Shown here: positions 25,350 through 35,525 of the stretch, in pieces
Layout of the letters: each line of letters begins with the position of its first letter
Numbering within the stretch: the stretch's first letter is position 1
Assembly: GCA_023150915.1 (NCBI GenBank)
Contig: JAKLKA010000014.1
Coordinates: forward strand, 48,582 to 112,581
DNA from: Polyangiaceae bacterium
GTDB lineage: Bacteria; Myxococcota_A; Polyangia; Polyangiales; Polyangiaceae
DNA length: 64,000 nucleotides
Direction: 5' to 3'
Position numbers and translations under genes: made by a program
Notes under the pieces: generated by a model
Seen by the model: the letters and a program-made list of their open reading frames with translations, nothing else
The model's database searches: none
Told to the model about the DNA's origin: nothing

Positions 25350-27674
25350 GTGGCCGTTGCTTCCGACGAGGTGGAACCTCACGAGAAGGCAGACGACGAG
25401 GGCAATCGCCCATCCATCCAGCTTCGGCTGCTCCTGCTCTCGGAGGTCGACCCCGACAGCGCTGCGGCGGTGCGCGGCCTGGAGCGCGTAGCGACCCTGG
25501 ACGAGGCCCTGCTCGCCCTGGGCAAGGCTGCGTACGACGTCGTCGCGGTCGACGTGACCTCACCCGATGGCGCGGTGCGGCTCGAAGCGTTGCGTCAGCG
25601 AGCGCCGAACGTCGGGATGATAGCGCTCACACCGCCCGGCGACCCAGCGCGCATGTTCGAGGCGCTGCGCGCCGGCGCCCAAGAGTGCCTGCCGGCGGCG
25701 CCGCTCGACGCGCTCGAGCTCGAGCGCGTGGCTCGGACGGCGCTCGACCGGCGCTGGCTGTCCGAGTTCCTCGAGAAGCAGGTCACCTTCTTGCTCGGGG
25801 TGTTCCAGTGTGTGAGCCCCGGCGTGGCGGTGCTCGACCCCGCGGGCAAGCTGGTCCTGGCAAATCGCGCCTGGCAAGCGCTGGCCGAGCGCGCCGACGA
25901 CGCCCTGGCCGGCGTGCTCGCACCCGGGGCCAGCATGCTGGAAGCGCTGGAAGCGGGCGAGTCGAGCGCCCACGAGCTGGCTTCGGGCATCCAGGTCGTG
26001 CTCGACGGCCGCCTCGCGTCTGTGCGCACCGAGCTGCTCCGCAAGCTGGACGGCGAAGAGCGCTGGTTCCTGGTCCAGGTGGACGCGATGCCCGAGCGCG
26101 CGGGGGCGGTGGTGATGCAGGCCGACATCACCGAGCGCAAGCACGCCGAAGACGCCCTTCGCCGAAGCGAGGTCGACTACCGGAAGCTGCTGGAAGATCT
26201 GCCGCAAGGCGTGGCGGTGCATCGCGACGGGGTCTGCCTCTGGGTCAACCGCGCCGCGCTCGGCATGCTCGGCTTCGAACGTGCCGAGCAAGTGGTGGGG
26301 CGGAAGATCGCTTCCGCCGTGCCTCGGGAAGATCTCGCGCACCTGGATGCCGCTCGCCCCGGCGCTTCGGCGAAGAGCCAGCCCCGGGACGTGCGCGTGA
26401 CGCGCGCCGACGGCAGCACGGCGCTGCTCGAGATCCGCACGCTCGAGGTGGTCTACGACGGGCTGCCCGCGACGCTCTTGCTGGGGACCGACGTGGGCGA
26501 GCACCGCGCCCTGACGGCGCGGGCCATGGAGATGGACCGCGTGTCCAGCGCCGGACTCTTGGCCACCGCGTTGGGGCACGAGATCAAGAACCCGCTGGCG
26601 TTCGTCAGCGCCAACGTAGACATCGCGCTCCGCGACGCGCAAGAAAGCCTCACCTTGCTGGACGGCTCCTCCGCGGGCGCCTTCGACACGCGGGTTCTCC
26701 GCGATCACCTGCGCGAGATCCGCGGCGCGCTGCAAGACGCCCGCCAGGGCACGCGGCGCGTCGAGGCCGTGGTCGGCGATCTGAAGGCGTTCTCGCGGCC
26801 CGAGCAAACGCGCGATGGGCCGGTGGACATCGAGGCGGTGCTCAACTCGGCAATCAACATCACTCGCAACGAGATCCGGCATCGCGCGCGCTTGGTACGA
26901 AACTACTTCCCGGCGCCCGCGGTACGCGGCTCGGAGGCCCAGCTGGGCCAGGTCTTCTTGAACCTCTTGACCAACGCGGCGGACGCCATCGCCGTGGGCG
27001 ACGCTGCCCACAACCAGATCGCCGTGGGTCTGCACGCCAAGGACGGCCGGGTGATTGTCGAAATCTCGGACACCGGCGGCGGCATTGCGCCCGCCGATCT
27101 GCCTCGTGTGTTCGACCCCTTCTTCACCAGGAAGCCGGTCGGCGAGGGCACTGGCATGGGCTTGGCCATCTGTCGCAACATCGTCGAAGGGGCCGGCGGC
27201 GCCATCTCGGTCAAGAGCGAAGTCGGGCGCGGCACCACGGTTCGCGTCGAGCTGCTCGAGGCCGAGAGCCAGCGGCCGCCCGCGCCCATGTCCACCATCT
27301 CGCCGCTCAAACCCATGTCCCAAGCGCTCAGGGTGCTGGTGGTCGACGACGAACCGCTGATCGGGCGCGCCGTGGCGCGCTGCCTGGGGCGGCACCACCA
27401 GGTGCGCTGGGTGGCCAGCGGGCGCGAGGCCTTGCAGTTTCTCGCAAGCGAGCCCTTCGACGTCGTCTTTCTCGACGTGATGATGCCCGACATGACCGGG
27501 GTCGAGGTCTACCAGCGCGTCAGCCAGACCCTGCCCGACATGGTGCCTCGCATCGTGTTCTTGACCGGCGGGGCGTTCACGGCGGACGCCCGCGAGTTCC
27601 TGGAGGCCGTCCCGAACCCGCTTGCCCTCGAGATCGCCTCGGCGGCCTCGGTCCGCCAGGTCGGCTCACGCTGA
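25350..27674 (+). CDS. hybrid histidine kinase (pseudo-receiver, PAS, PAS, HisKA, HATPase, receiver)
   Basis: A 774-residue cytosolic hybrid kinase starting at GTG 25350. Residues about 20-130 resemble a receiver lacking a standard acidic pocket. Then come two PAS-like domains (SPGVAVLDPAGKLVLANRAW and GVAVHRDGVCLWVNRAALGMLGFE). HisKA has LLATALGHEIKNPLAFVSANV. The ATPase domain has LLTNAADAI, SDTGGGIA, FDPFFTRKPVGEGTGMGLAIC and GRGTTVRVEL. The C-terminal receiver has VVDDEP and DVVFLDVMMPDMTG, but its last part ends PNPLALEIASAASV, where a Lys-Pro is expected, so its final strand and helix are atypical. It is a paralog of the kinase at 33213-35525, whose receiver is intact. Confidence 0.88.
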   Translation: MAVASDEVEPHEKADDEGNRPSIQLRLLLLSEVDPDSAAAVRGLERVATLDEALLALGKAAYDVVAVDVTSPDGAVRLEALRQRAPNVGMIALTPPGDPARMFEALRAGAQECLPAAPLDALELERVARTALDRRWLSEFLEKQVTFLLGVFQCVSPGVAVLDPAGKLVLANRAWQALAERADDALAGVLAPGASMLEALEAGESSAHELASGIQVVLDGRLASVRTELLRKLDGEERWFLVQVDAMPERAGAVVMQADITERKHAEDALRRSEVDYRKLLEDLPQGVAVHRDGVCLWVNRAALGMLGFERAEQVVGRKIASAVPREDLAHLDAARPGASAKSQPRDVRVTRADGSTALLEIRTLEVVYDGLPATLLLGTDVGEHRALTARAMEMDRVSSAGLLATALGHEIKNPLAFVSANVDIALRDAQESLTLLDGSSAGAFDTRVLRDHLREIRGALQDARQGTRRVEAVVGDLKAFSRPEQTRDGPVDIEAVLNSAINITRNEIRHRARLVRNYFPAPAVRGSEAQLGQVFLNLLTNAADAIAVGDAAHNQIAVGLHAKDGRVIVEISDTGGGIAPADLPRVFDPFFTRKPVGEGTGMGLAICRNIVEGAGGAISVKSEVGRGTTVRVELLEAESQRPPAPMSTISPLKPMSQALRVLVVDDEPLIGRAVARCLGRHHQVRWVASGREALQFLASEPFDVVFLDVMMPDMTGVEVYQRVSQTLPDMVPRIVFLTGGAFTADAREFLEAVPNPLALEIASAASVRQVGSR

Positions 27675-27687
27675 GCCCGGCCCGGTT

Positions 27688-29121
<1,434 letters not shown>

Positions 29122-29234
29122 TCAACGGTCATAATGACCTCCGCTCTTCGCGCGACGCAATAGGCAGAGCGCCTACACGGACGTACAGCGATTCGGGGCT
29201 CAATGAACTTGGCGTTCGACCGTATTCGAGAGTC

Positions 29235-30308
29235 ATGACTGCGTCGCCCTGCGCCAGCGTGCATCCGTCGCAGGCACCCGCCGATTCGTCGGGCCGCGCC
29301 GCGCTCGTCCCGCCGGCGCCGCGCGAGGTTTCGCCCAACGCAGTCACCCACAAAGAGATGGCCGCGGTGCGACCGCGGGGCCCGCTTCCATCGTTCGACG
29401 CCTTTCGTGAGGGTGAAGAAGAGCGCGTCACTCGGGTCAGCTTGCCGCCGCTCGCGCGCCCACAGTCCGAGCGCACCGTGTTGATCCGGCTGGATGGCGT
29501 CGATGCGGGCAGCCTGGTCACGCTCGGCGCCGAAGGGTGTACCGTGGGCAGACACGTCTCCAACACGCTGCGAGTCGCCGAAGGCGGCGTCAGCCGATTC
29601 CACGCACGCATCACCTGGCTGGGTAACGCCTTTGCCATCGAGGACCTCGGTTCGGCCAATGGCACGTGGCTCAAGGCGCAGCGCGTGACGCGGGCCGTCT
29701 TGGCCGATGGCGACGTTCTGCAGTTCGGCTCCCATGCCAGCTTCCGCTTCACCGTCACCGACGGCCTGCACGAAGGCATGCTGCGCAAGCTTCACGAGTC
29801 GAGCACGCGCGACCCGCTGACCGGCGCCTACAATCGCCGTCACTTCGACGAACGGCTGCGCGAAGAACTGGCCTACGCGCTGCGGCACCGCGCGGATCTG
29901 GGAGTGGTCATGCTCGACATCGACCACTTCAAACAGGTCAACGACACCCGCGGCCACCAGGCCGGGGACGCCGTGATCCGTCACGTGGCCCAGGTGACCG
30001 CCGCGCAGCTGCGCGGCGAGGACGTCTTTGCACGCTACGGTGGTGAGGAATTCGTGGTGCTGTTGCGTGCTACCGACGTGCGGGGCGCGGTACGTGTCGC
30101 AGAACGCATCCGCGCCAGCGTCGAGGCGCTGAGCGCGCGTTTCGAGAAGGCGCTGATCCCCGTGACGGTGAGCGGCGGAGCCGCGGCACTGAGCGACGGC
30201 GGGGAACGCTCGGGCAGTGCCCTGCTCGGTCGCGCGGACGAGCGCCTGTATGCCGCCAAACGCGCGGGCAGGAATCGCATCGTGGGGTCGCTGCCGGGGG
30301 TGGGTTGA
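29235..30308 (+). CDS. FHA-GGDEF diguanylate cyclase
   Basis: A 357-residue protein. Residues 1-80 are Pro-rich and unstructured. Residues about 85-175 are an FHA domain (CTVGRHVSNTLRV, VSRFHARI, GSANGTWLKAQRV), with Arg106, Ser120, His123 and Asn142 at the phosphothreonine-binding positions. Residues about 190-350 are GGDEF: DPLTGAYNRRHFDE, VMLDIDHFKQVND, GGEEF at 269-273 and inhibitory site RGED at 260-263. It should make c-di-GMP under control of binding to a Thr-phosphorylated partner. The kinase-PilZ protein at 6534-7880 is an obvious candidate for producing that mark. It is divergent from the NtrC gene, 113 bases apart. Confidence 0.92.
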   Translation: MTASPCASVHPSQAPADSSGRAALVPPAPREVSPNAVTHKEMAAVRPRGPLPSFDAFREGEEERVTRVSLPPLARPQSERTVLIRLDGVDAGSLVTLGAEGCTVGRHVSNTLRVAEGGVSRFHARITWLGNAFAIEDLGSANGTWLKAQRVTRAVLADGDVLQFGSHASFRFTVTDGLHEGMLRKLHESSTRDPLTGAYNRRHFDERLREELAYALRHRADLGVVMLDIDHFKQVNDTRGHQAGDAVIRHVAQVTAAQLRGEDVFARYGGEEFVVLLRATDVRGAVRVAERIRASVEALSARFEKALIPVTVSGGAAALSDGGERSGSALLGRADERLYAAKRAGRNRIVGSLPGVG

Positions 30309-30343
30309 TTCTCGGCTGATGTCGCGCTTGGTTGGGATCCGAA

Positions 30344-31246
30344 GTGTCCGCCTCCTCTCCACCCCAGGCCCTCGAGCTCGCCCCCCGCGACCACGCGGTT
30401 CGCGAGCTGCTCGCGCTGGTCGACCGCCAGCGGGAATGGATGGCGCGGCTCGATGGCCAGCGCGACCCATCCAGCACCATCGAGCTCCTGGCCCGGGGGA
30501 TGGAGGCCACGCGCGAACGCTGGGTCGGTTCGGTCCGCACGCTGTCCCACGATCTTCGCAGCCCGCTCACCGTCATCAAGACCAACGTCGGCTTCTTGCG
30601 TGACTCGGGCTCGTTTGCCGACGACGAGACGGTCGAGGTGCTCGACGACATCTACCTGGGGATCCAGCGCGTCGAGGAGCTGTTGACGGCGATCACCAGC
30701 GTCGCGACCTTCGATCTGGCGCACGTCGAGGTGGAGACCGAGTGCGTCGCAGTGAGCCAGCTCGCGGAGAGCGTGGCACGGCGGGCCGCTGCCTTGCGGT
30801 CCGACAAGCCGATCGAAGTCAGCATCCAGATCGCGCCCGGCACCCCGTCCGAGATCGACGCTGACCGGTTGATCCTCGATCGGAGCCTCGACGCCGTGCT
30901 AGCGCATGTGGCGGCCCACCTCGACAGCGGTCGGCTCCAGATCGAGCTGGCGGGGAACGACGAGCTCTTGACCTTCGAGATCACCGACACCGGCCCGGGA
31001 GTGGACGGCGACGAGCTGGCTCGGGTGTTCGAGACCGCCACCCTCCGGCGGCCGCAGCCGGGCGGTCGGCCCTGGGGTCAGAGCCTGATGGCCGCAGCGC
31101 GCCTGCTAGAGCGCGTCGGCGGGCAGATCGAGATTGCCAGCAGCGTCGACCAGGGGACAACCGTGTGGGTTCACATCCCACGACAGATGCATTGCTCTCC
31201 CTCTCCGAGCCCCGGAGGCGCTTCCGTGGTCGTGCGATCACGCTGA
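30344..31246 (+). CDS. histidine kinase with divergent ATP-binding domain
   Basis: About 300 residues from GTG 30344 (an in-frame TTG lies at 30332). HisKA is clear: RTLSHDLRSPLTVIKTNVGFL, with His at about residue 69. The ATPase domain keeps FEITDTGPGVDGDEL and the late GGQIEIASSVDQGTTVWVHIP. The N box reads LDRSLDAVLAHVAAHLDSG, where an Asn is expected, and the glycine-rich lid is changed to GRPWGQSLMAA. ATP binding may be weak or the protein may act mainly as a phosphatase or scaffold. No sensor domain or membrane span is present. It follows the FHA-GGDEF gene by about 35 bases. Confidence 0.8.
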   Translation: MSASSPPQALELAPRDHAVRELLALVDRQREWMARLDGQRDPSSTIELLARGMEATRERWVGSVRTLSHDLRSPLTVIKTNVGFLRDSGSFADDETVEVLDDIYLGIQRVEELLTAITSVATFDLAHVEVETECVAVSQLAESVARRAAALRSDKPIEVSIQIAPGTPSEIDADRLILDRSLDAVLAHVAAHLDSGRLQIELAGNDELLTFEITDTGPGVDGDELARVFETATLRRPQPGGRPWGQSLMAAARLLERVGGQIEIASSVDQGTTVWVHIPRQMHCSPSPSPGGASVVVRSR

Positions 31247-31285
31247 GCTCCTCAAGATCGGGGCCGCGGGGCCGTAGACGGTCTC

Positions 31286-32686
31286 GTGGCAAGACGAACC
31301 GTCCTCCCCTTCCTCGTTCTCTTCACGCTGGCGCCGGCGGCGATCGCGGAGCCAACCGTTCCGACCCTGACTCAGGGCACCGTGAAGGACGGCGTGCAGG
31401 GCTCGGAGGTCGGGCCGGAAGGGGCCGAATGGGCGGTGCCCGGTGGCCCGCGGGTCCGGGCCGAGGCTGGAGCCGTGCTGCGCCTGCACCCCACGCCGCA
31501 GCCTCTATTGCTGGGACCCGGAGCGAAGGTCGCGGGCTACACACTGATCGTGCGTTCGGGCAAGGTCGAGGTCACCGCCCCGCGCAAGGCGCGAAGCGCC
31601 GTCGTGGTCGTCGCACCGCGCAAGCATGGGGCAATCGTCCGTCACGGCGTGTTCCGCATCGCTGCGCACGACGCCGCCACGGCCCTGGCCAACGTCGAAG
31701 GCGAGACCTCGCTCTCGATCCAAGAGGGGCCGTACCGCCCGCTCTCTGCCGGGCAGGTGTTCGTCGCCACGGCCGCCCATCAGGGCTCGCGCAAGCTCGC
31801 GGTGTCCCCCAGCGCCGTGCAGGGGCCTCGCTTGCTGTTGTCGGCCACCGCGCGCGCCCGCTTCGCCGGCCTGTCGTGGGAGGCCGTGCCCGGCGCCGCC
31901 GGCTACCGTGCCGAGCTGGTCGACGAGGCGACCGGGCGAGTCGTCGCACACGCCGAAGGCGCGGAGACCAGCCTCGCGTCCGGCTTCGAGCCGCAGAGCG
32001 TCGGCCGCTATCGTCTGAGGGTCTGGACCCGTGACCCGTCTGGGATCCCCAACTCGCAACCCCTGGAGACGCCGCTGCGCATCGTCGGGGTCGAGGCACC
32101 GGCGGGGGGCTACCGCGACCCTGCCGGTGTTTACCGGCTGGGGCTCGACCAGCGCCTGATCTTGCGCGGCGCCGAAGGGCTGGAGATGAGCTTCGGGAAG
32201 GGCGGCTGGATCAGCGCTTCGAAGAGCCTGGTGATGTCGCGCGACGAGCGGCGCACCGTGCTCTTGCGGCTGCCCGGCGCGTCGGACCACGTCTCGCTGC
32301 AGATGGCGCCCCACTCGGTCCGTTCGGTGATCGAGATCAGTCCTCGCAACGCGGTCTGGCCCCGAGACCGCATCGAGATCCGGATCCGGCTCGAGGACCC
32401 CACGGGGCAGCCCGTGCCCGAGTTCGTGAAGGCCAATCCTCGCGTGCGGCTCAACACGCAGACGCTTCGGGTCCCGTTCGCCCGCGACGGGAAGTGGCTT
32501 CGCGGCGTCATCGCGCCCAAACGCGGCGGAGGCCCGTGGGTGCTGCGGGTGGACGTCGAAGACGGATCGCGTCAGTCCCTGGGCTACGACTTCGTCGAAA
32601 TTGCCTCGCGTCCGTCCGGCACGTCCGATCAAACCGAGGTGACCCCCCGAGCCATTGTCCGACGCACGACCGCGTCGCGTCGCTGA
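31286..32686 (+). CDS. exported FecR-like protein
   Basis: A 466-residue protein from GTG 31286 with an N-terminal signal peptide (VLPFLVLFTLAPAAIAEP). Residues about 55-160 resemble a FecR domain: AGAVLRLHPTPQPLLLGPGAKV, LIVRSGKVEVTAP and ATALANVEGETSLSIQEGPYRPLSAGQVFVA. Two beta-sandwich-like segments follow (FAGLSWEAVPGAAGYRAEL; RYRLRVWTRDPSG), of fibronectin type. It is periplasmic or surface-located, and the family often transmits envelope signals. It lies between a kinase and a PilZ gene; the downstream PilZ gene begins 27 bases after its stop, suggesting one transcript. Confidence 0.75.
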   Translation: MARRTVLPFLVLFTLAPAAIAEPTVPTLTQGTVKDGVQGSEVGPEGAEWAVPGGPRVRAEAGAVLRLHPTPQPLLLGPGAKVAGYTLIVRSGKVEVTAPRKARSAVVVVAPRKHGAIVRHGVFRIAAHDAATALANVEGETSLSIQEGPYRPLSAGQVFVATAAHQGSRKLAVSPSAVQGPRLLLSATARARFAGLSWEAVPGAAGYRAELVDEATGRVVAHAEGAETSLASGFEPQSVGRYRLRVWTRDPSGIPNSQPLETPLRIVGVEAPAGGYRDPAGVYRLGLDQRLILRGAEGLEMSFGKGGWISASKSLVMSRDERRTVLLRLPGASDHVSLQMAPHSVRSVIEISPRNAVWPRDRIEIRIRLEDPTGQPVPEFVKANPRVRLNTQTLRVPFARDGKWLRGVIAPKRGGGPWVLRVDVEDGSRQSLGYDFVEIASRPSGTSDQTEVTPRAIVRRTTASRR

Positions 32687-32713
32687 CGCGGACTGTACAG
32701 AAAGGACGCTGAG

Positions 32714-33121
32714 ATGGAAGAAGCCCAGAACACCGAAGCGACTATCAGGCAGCTCTCGGAGCTTCCGAGCGAGGACAACCGGCGGCGGCATCCCCGTTAC
32801 GCCGTCGAGCTGAACGTGAGCCTGTCGAGCGAGCACAACTTCTACGCCGGGTTCGTCGAGAACCTGTCGAACGGAGGCGTGTTCGTCGCCACGCACTCGC
32901 TGAAGGCCGTCGGGACGGTGTTCGAGATCAGCATATCGCTTCCCGATGGGGACGAGCCGGTTCGCGCGCGCGGCGAGGTCCGTTGGGTGCGCGAGTACGG
33001 CGAGCACAGCGACGTGCCCCCGGGGGTGGGCATTCGGTTCCTCGACCTCCGCGCCGACGCGCTTGCGCGGATCGAGGCGTTCTTGGCGCACCGCGAGCCC
33101 TTGTTCTTCGACGACGACTGA
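32714..33121 (+). CDS. PilZ-domain protein (myxobacterial TIGR02266-like)
   Basis: A 135-residue protein preceded by a purine-rich GAAAGGA. A single PilZ domain is clear: basic motif NRRRHPRYAVEL near residue 22, then VENLSNGGVFVAT (N-x-S-x-x-G) near 49, GEVRWVREY and a final GIGIRF-like strand (GVGIRFLDL). Both c-di-GMP binding motifs are intact, making it the best effector candidate of the three PilZ proteins here. The family is common in myxobacteria, with some members linked to motility or development; this one is unassigned. Confidence 0.92.
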   Translation: MEEAQNTEATIRQLSELPSEDNRRRHPRYAVELNVSLSSEHNFYAGFVENLSNGGVFVATHSLKAVGTVFEISISLPDGDEPVRARGEVRWVREYGEHSDVPPGVGIRFLDLRADALARIEAFLAHREPLFFDDD

Positions 33122-33138
33122 GGCGCAGCGAATGCGCC
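33122..33138 (+). terminator. hairpin directly after a PilZ stop codon
   Basis: GGCGCA (33122-33127) and TGCGCC (33133-33138) form a perfect six-pair stem with a GCGAA loop, starting one base after the stop codon. No T run follows, so termination is only possible; it could also stabilise the mRNA end. Confidence 0.3.
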
Positions 33139-33212
33139 CTGAGTCCGGGTGGGGAGTGAGTGCGTTCCCGGCTGGCCCGAGGGCTGCCGAGCGCGTAGAG
33201 TCACGGCCGCTC

Positions 33213-35525
33213 ATGTCGAAGGGGTCGCTGCTGCTGCTCTCGGCCGATCCAGCGTACGTGGCGGGCTTTCTGGCGCCGCCGGCCCTGCGTGTGTCGCGGG
33301 CGGCAGCCAGCCTGGCAGAGGCCGCCGAGCTCGCCGCGGCGGTCGCGTTCGACGCGGTGCTGGTCGACCTGGACTTGGGGGGCGCGCGCGACCTTTCACT
33401 GATCGCGGCGGTGCGCGAGATCTGCCCGATGAGCGCCCTCGTGGCGCTGGTGGCGGGCGACACCGAGCCCGTGGCGTTCGAAGCGATGCGCGCGGGCGCC
33501 GAAGACTGCCTGAGCAAGGCAGACGACCGCGCCACCGTCTACCGGGTGGCCACCCGGGCGGTGGACCGCATGTGGTTGCGGGGTCACTTCGAACGGCGTG
33601 AGCAACTTCTGGACAGCGCGTTCGCCGCCCTTTCGCCGAACATCGCGGCGGTCGACGAGCACGGGGTGATCGTGCTCACCAACCGCTCGTGGGAGCGACA
33701 CGCCGGCCCCAGCGCCGGCGCGGCCTACGTGGACGTGCTGGCCAAGCTCGCGACCTCGGAGCCCGAGCGCGGGCAGGCCCACCGCGGGTTCGAGCGTGTG
33801 CTGGCGGGCGAGGCCCCGCACTTCAGGTGCGAGTACCGGCAAGAGACCCCGACGGGGCTGCGGTGGTTCATGCAGCAGGTCGACCGAATGACGGGCGCCG
33901 AGACAGGCGTGGTGATCACGCACACCGACATCACCGACCGCCGGTCGATCGAAGAGGCGCTACGCCGGTCCGAGGCCGACTTCCGGACGCTGCTCGAGCA
34001 ATTTCCCCAGGGCCTCGGCATCCACCGCCTGGGCAAGCTGGTGTGGGTCAACGGGGTCGCGCTCGACTCGCTGGGCTACGAGCGCCGCGACGAGGTCCTT
34101 GGGCGCCCGGTGCTCGAGTTCGTCCACCCCGACGACCATGCACTGGTCATCGCGCGCATGCAGCGCGCGTTCGCCGGCCTCGACAACCCTCCCATGGAGC
34201 AGCGCCTGGTGACCAAGAGCGGCGAGGTGCTGCTGGCCGAGGTCACGGCGGTGCCGATCCACTTCGAGGGCGAGCCGGCGGTGCTGGTGCTGGGCCTCGA
34301 CGCGGTGCAGCGCCGCGCGTTCACCGCGCAGCTGCTCCAAGTCGACCGCATGCACTCGGTGGGGCTCTTGGCGTTGGGCTTGGGGCACGAGATCAACAAC
34401 CCCCTCAGCCTGGTCACAGCCAACGTGGACGTGGCCTATCGTCGGGCCGGCGAGCTGCAGCGGGTGGCCGAGGGGCCTTCCGCCGCGAAGATGGACCCGA
34501 ACGCCCTCGAGGCGGTGTTCGCGCTGCTCGATGGGGTCCGCGAGTTGCGCGAGGCGATTGGTGAAGCACGCCAGGGGGCGCGGCGCGTTCAAGAGATCGT
34601 GCGCGATCTGCGAACCTTCTCTCGCCCCGAAGAAGAGCTGATCGGTCCGGTGCGCATCGAGTCGGTGCTCGACGCCGCAATCGGCATGGCGCGCAACGAG
34701 ATCAAGCACCGCGCCCGTATCGTCACCGATTACGGCGCCGTGCCCGCCGTGATTGGAAACGAGGGTCGGCTTGGTCAGGTGTTCCTGAACTTGCTGGTGA
34801 ACGCCGCGCACGCCATTCCGCTGGGCGCGGCCGACCGCAACGAAATTCGCATTTCAACGGCGACCTCTGGCGAACGCGTGGTGGTCGAGGTGCGCGACAG
34901 CGGTTCGGGGATCGCCGCCGACCACCTCTCGCGGCTGTTCGAGCCCTTCTTCACCACCAAGCCCGTGGGGCAGGGGACGGGGCTTGGCCTGGCCATCTGT
35001 CGCGACATCGTGATGAAGCTCGGGGGCACCATCGAGGTCGAGAGCGCGTTGGGCCAGGGCAGCGTGTTCCGTGTGGCGCTGCCGCGCTCGACCGAGGCTG
35101 CCGCCGCCCGTGCCGTGACCTCCGACCACATTCAGACCGGTGCGGCGGGCCCACTCAGGGTGCTGGTGGTGGACGACGAAGAGCTCATCGGTCGGGTCGT
35201 CCGCCGCTGCTTCGGCAAGACCAACGACGTGCAGTGGATCGGCTCGGGGCGAGAGGCCGCCGAGCGCCTCGCCGGTCCGGAAGACTGGGACGTGGTGTTT
35301 CTCGACGTGATGATGCCCGAGATGTCCGGCATGGAAGTGTTCGAGCACGTGCGCCAGCACGCGCCGGAGCAAGTAGAGAAGATCGTCTTCTTGACGGGCG
35401 GTGCCTTCGCGCCCGGTGGCGAAGAGTTCTTGGTCAAGACCGGGAGGCCGCGGATCTCCAAGCCCTTCGAGTCGCGTGACCTCTTGGGCCTGGCGCACGA
35501 AGTTGCCGGGCGCAAGTCAACGTGA
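33213..35525 (+). CDS. hybrid histidine kinase (receiver-like, PAS, PAS, HisKA, HATPase, receiver)
   Basis: A 770-residue protein from ATG 33213; the open frame upstream to 32946 is antisense-like shadow over the PilZ gene. Residues 1-125 are receiver-like, without the usual double Asp but with AVLVDLDLGG. Two PAS domains follow (SPNIAAVDEHGVIVLTNRSW and GLGIHRLGKLVWVNGVALDSLGYE). HisKA is LLALGLGHEINNPLSLVTANV. The ATPase domain has [38 protein letters not shown] and GQGSVFRVALP. The C-terminal receiver is complete: VVDDEE, DVVFLDVMMPEMSG, VFLTGGAF and RISKPFES. It is a near full-length paralog of 25350-27674. Its last nine bases overlap the convergent M28 peptidase gene. Confidence 0.9.
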   Translation: MSKGSLLLLSADPAYVAGFLAPPALRVSRAAASLAEAAELAAAVAFDAVLVDLDLGGARDLSLIAAVREICPMSALVALVAGDTEPVAFEAMRAGAEDCLSKADDRATVYRVATRAVDRMWLRGHFERREQLLDSAFAALSPNIAAVDEHGVIVLTNRSWERHAGPSAGAAYVDVLAKLATSEPERGQAHRGFERVLAGEAPHFRCEYRQETPTGLRWFMQQVDRMTGAETGVVITHTDITDRRSIEEALRRSEADFRTLLEQFPQGLGIHRLGKLVWVNGVALDSLGYERRDEVLGRPVLEFVHPDDHALVIARMQRAFAGLDNPPMEQRLVTKSGEVLLAEVTAVPIHFEGEPAVLVLGLDAVQRRAFTAQLLQVDRMHSVGLLALGLGHEINNPLSLVTANVDVAYRRAGELQRVAEGPSAAKMDPNALEAVFALLDGVRELREAIGEARQGARRVQEIVRDLRTFSRPEEELIGPVRIESVLDAAIGMARNEIKHRARIVTDYGAVPAVIGNEGRLGQVFLNLLVNAAHAIPLGAADRNEIRISTATSGERVVVEVRDSGSGIAADHLSRLFEPFFTTKPVGQGTGLGLAICRDIVMKLGGTIEVESALGQGSVFRVALPRSTEAAAARAVTSDHIQTGAAGPLRVLVVDDEELIGRVVRRCFGKTNDVQWIGSGREAAERLAGPEDWDVVFLDVMMPEMSGMEVFEHVRQHAPEQVEKIVFLTGGAFAPGGEEFLVKTGRPRISKPFESRDLLGLAHEVAGRKST

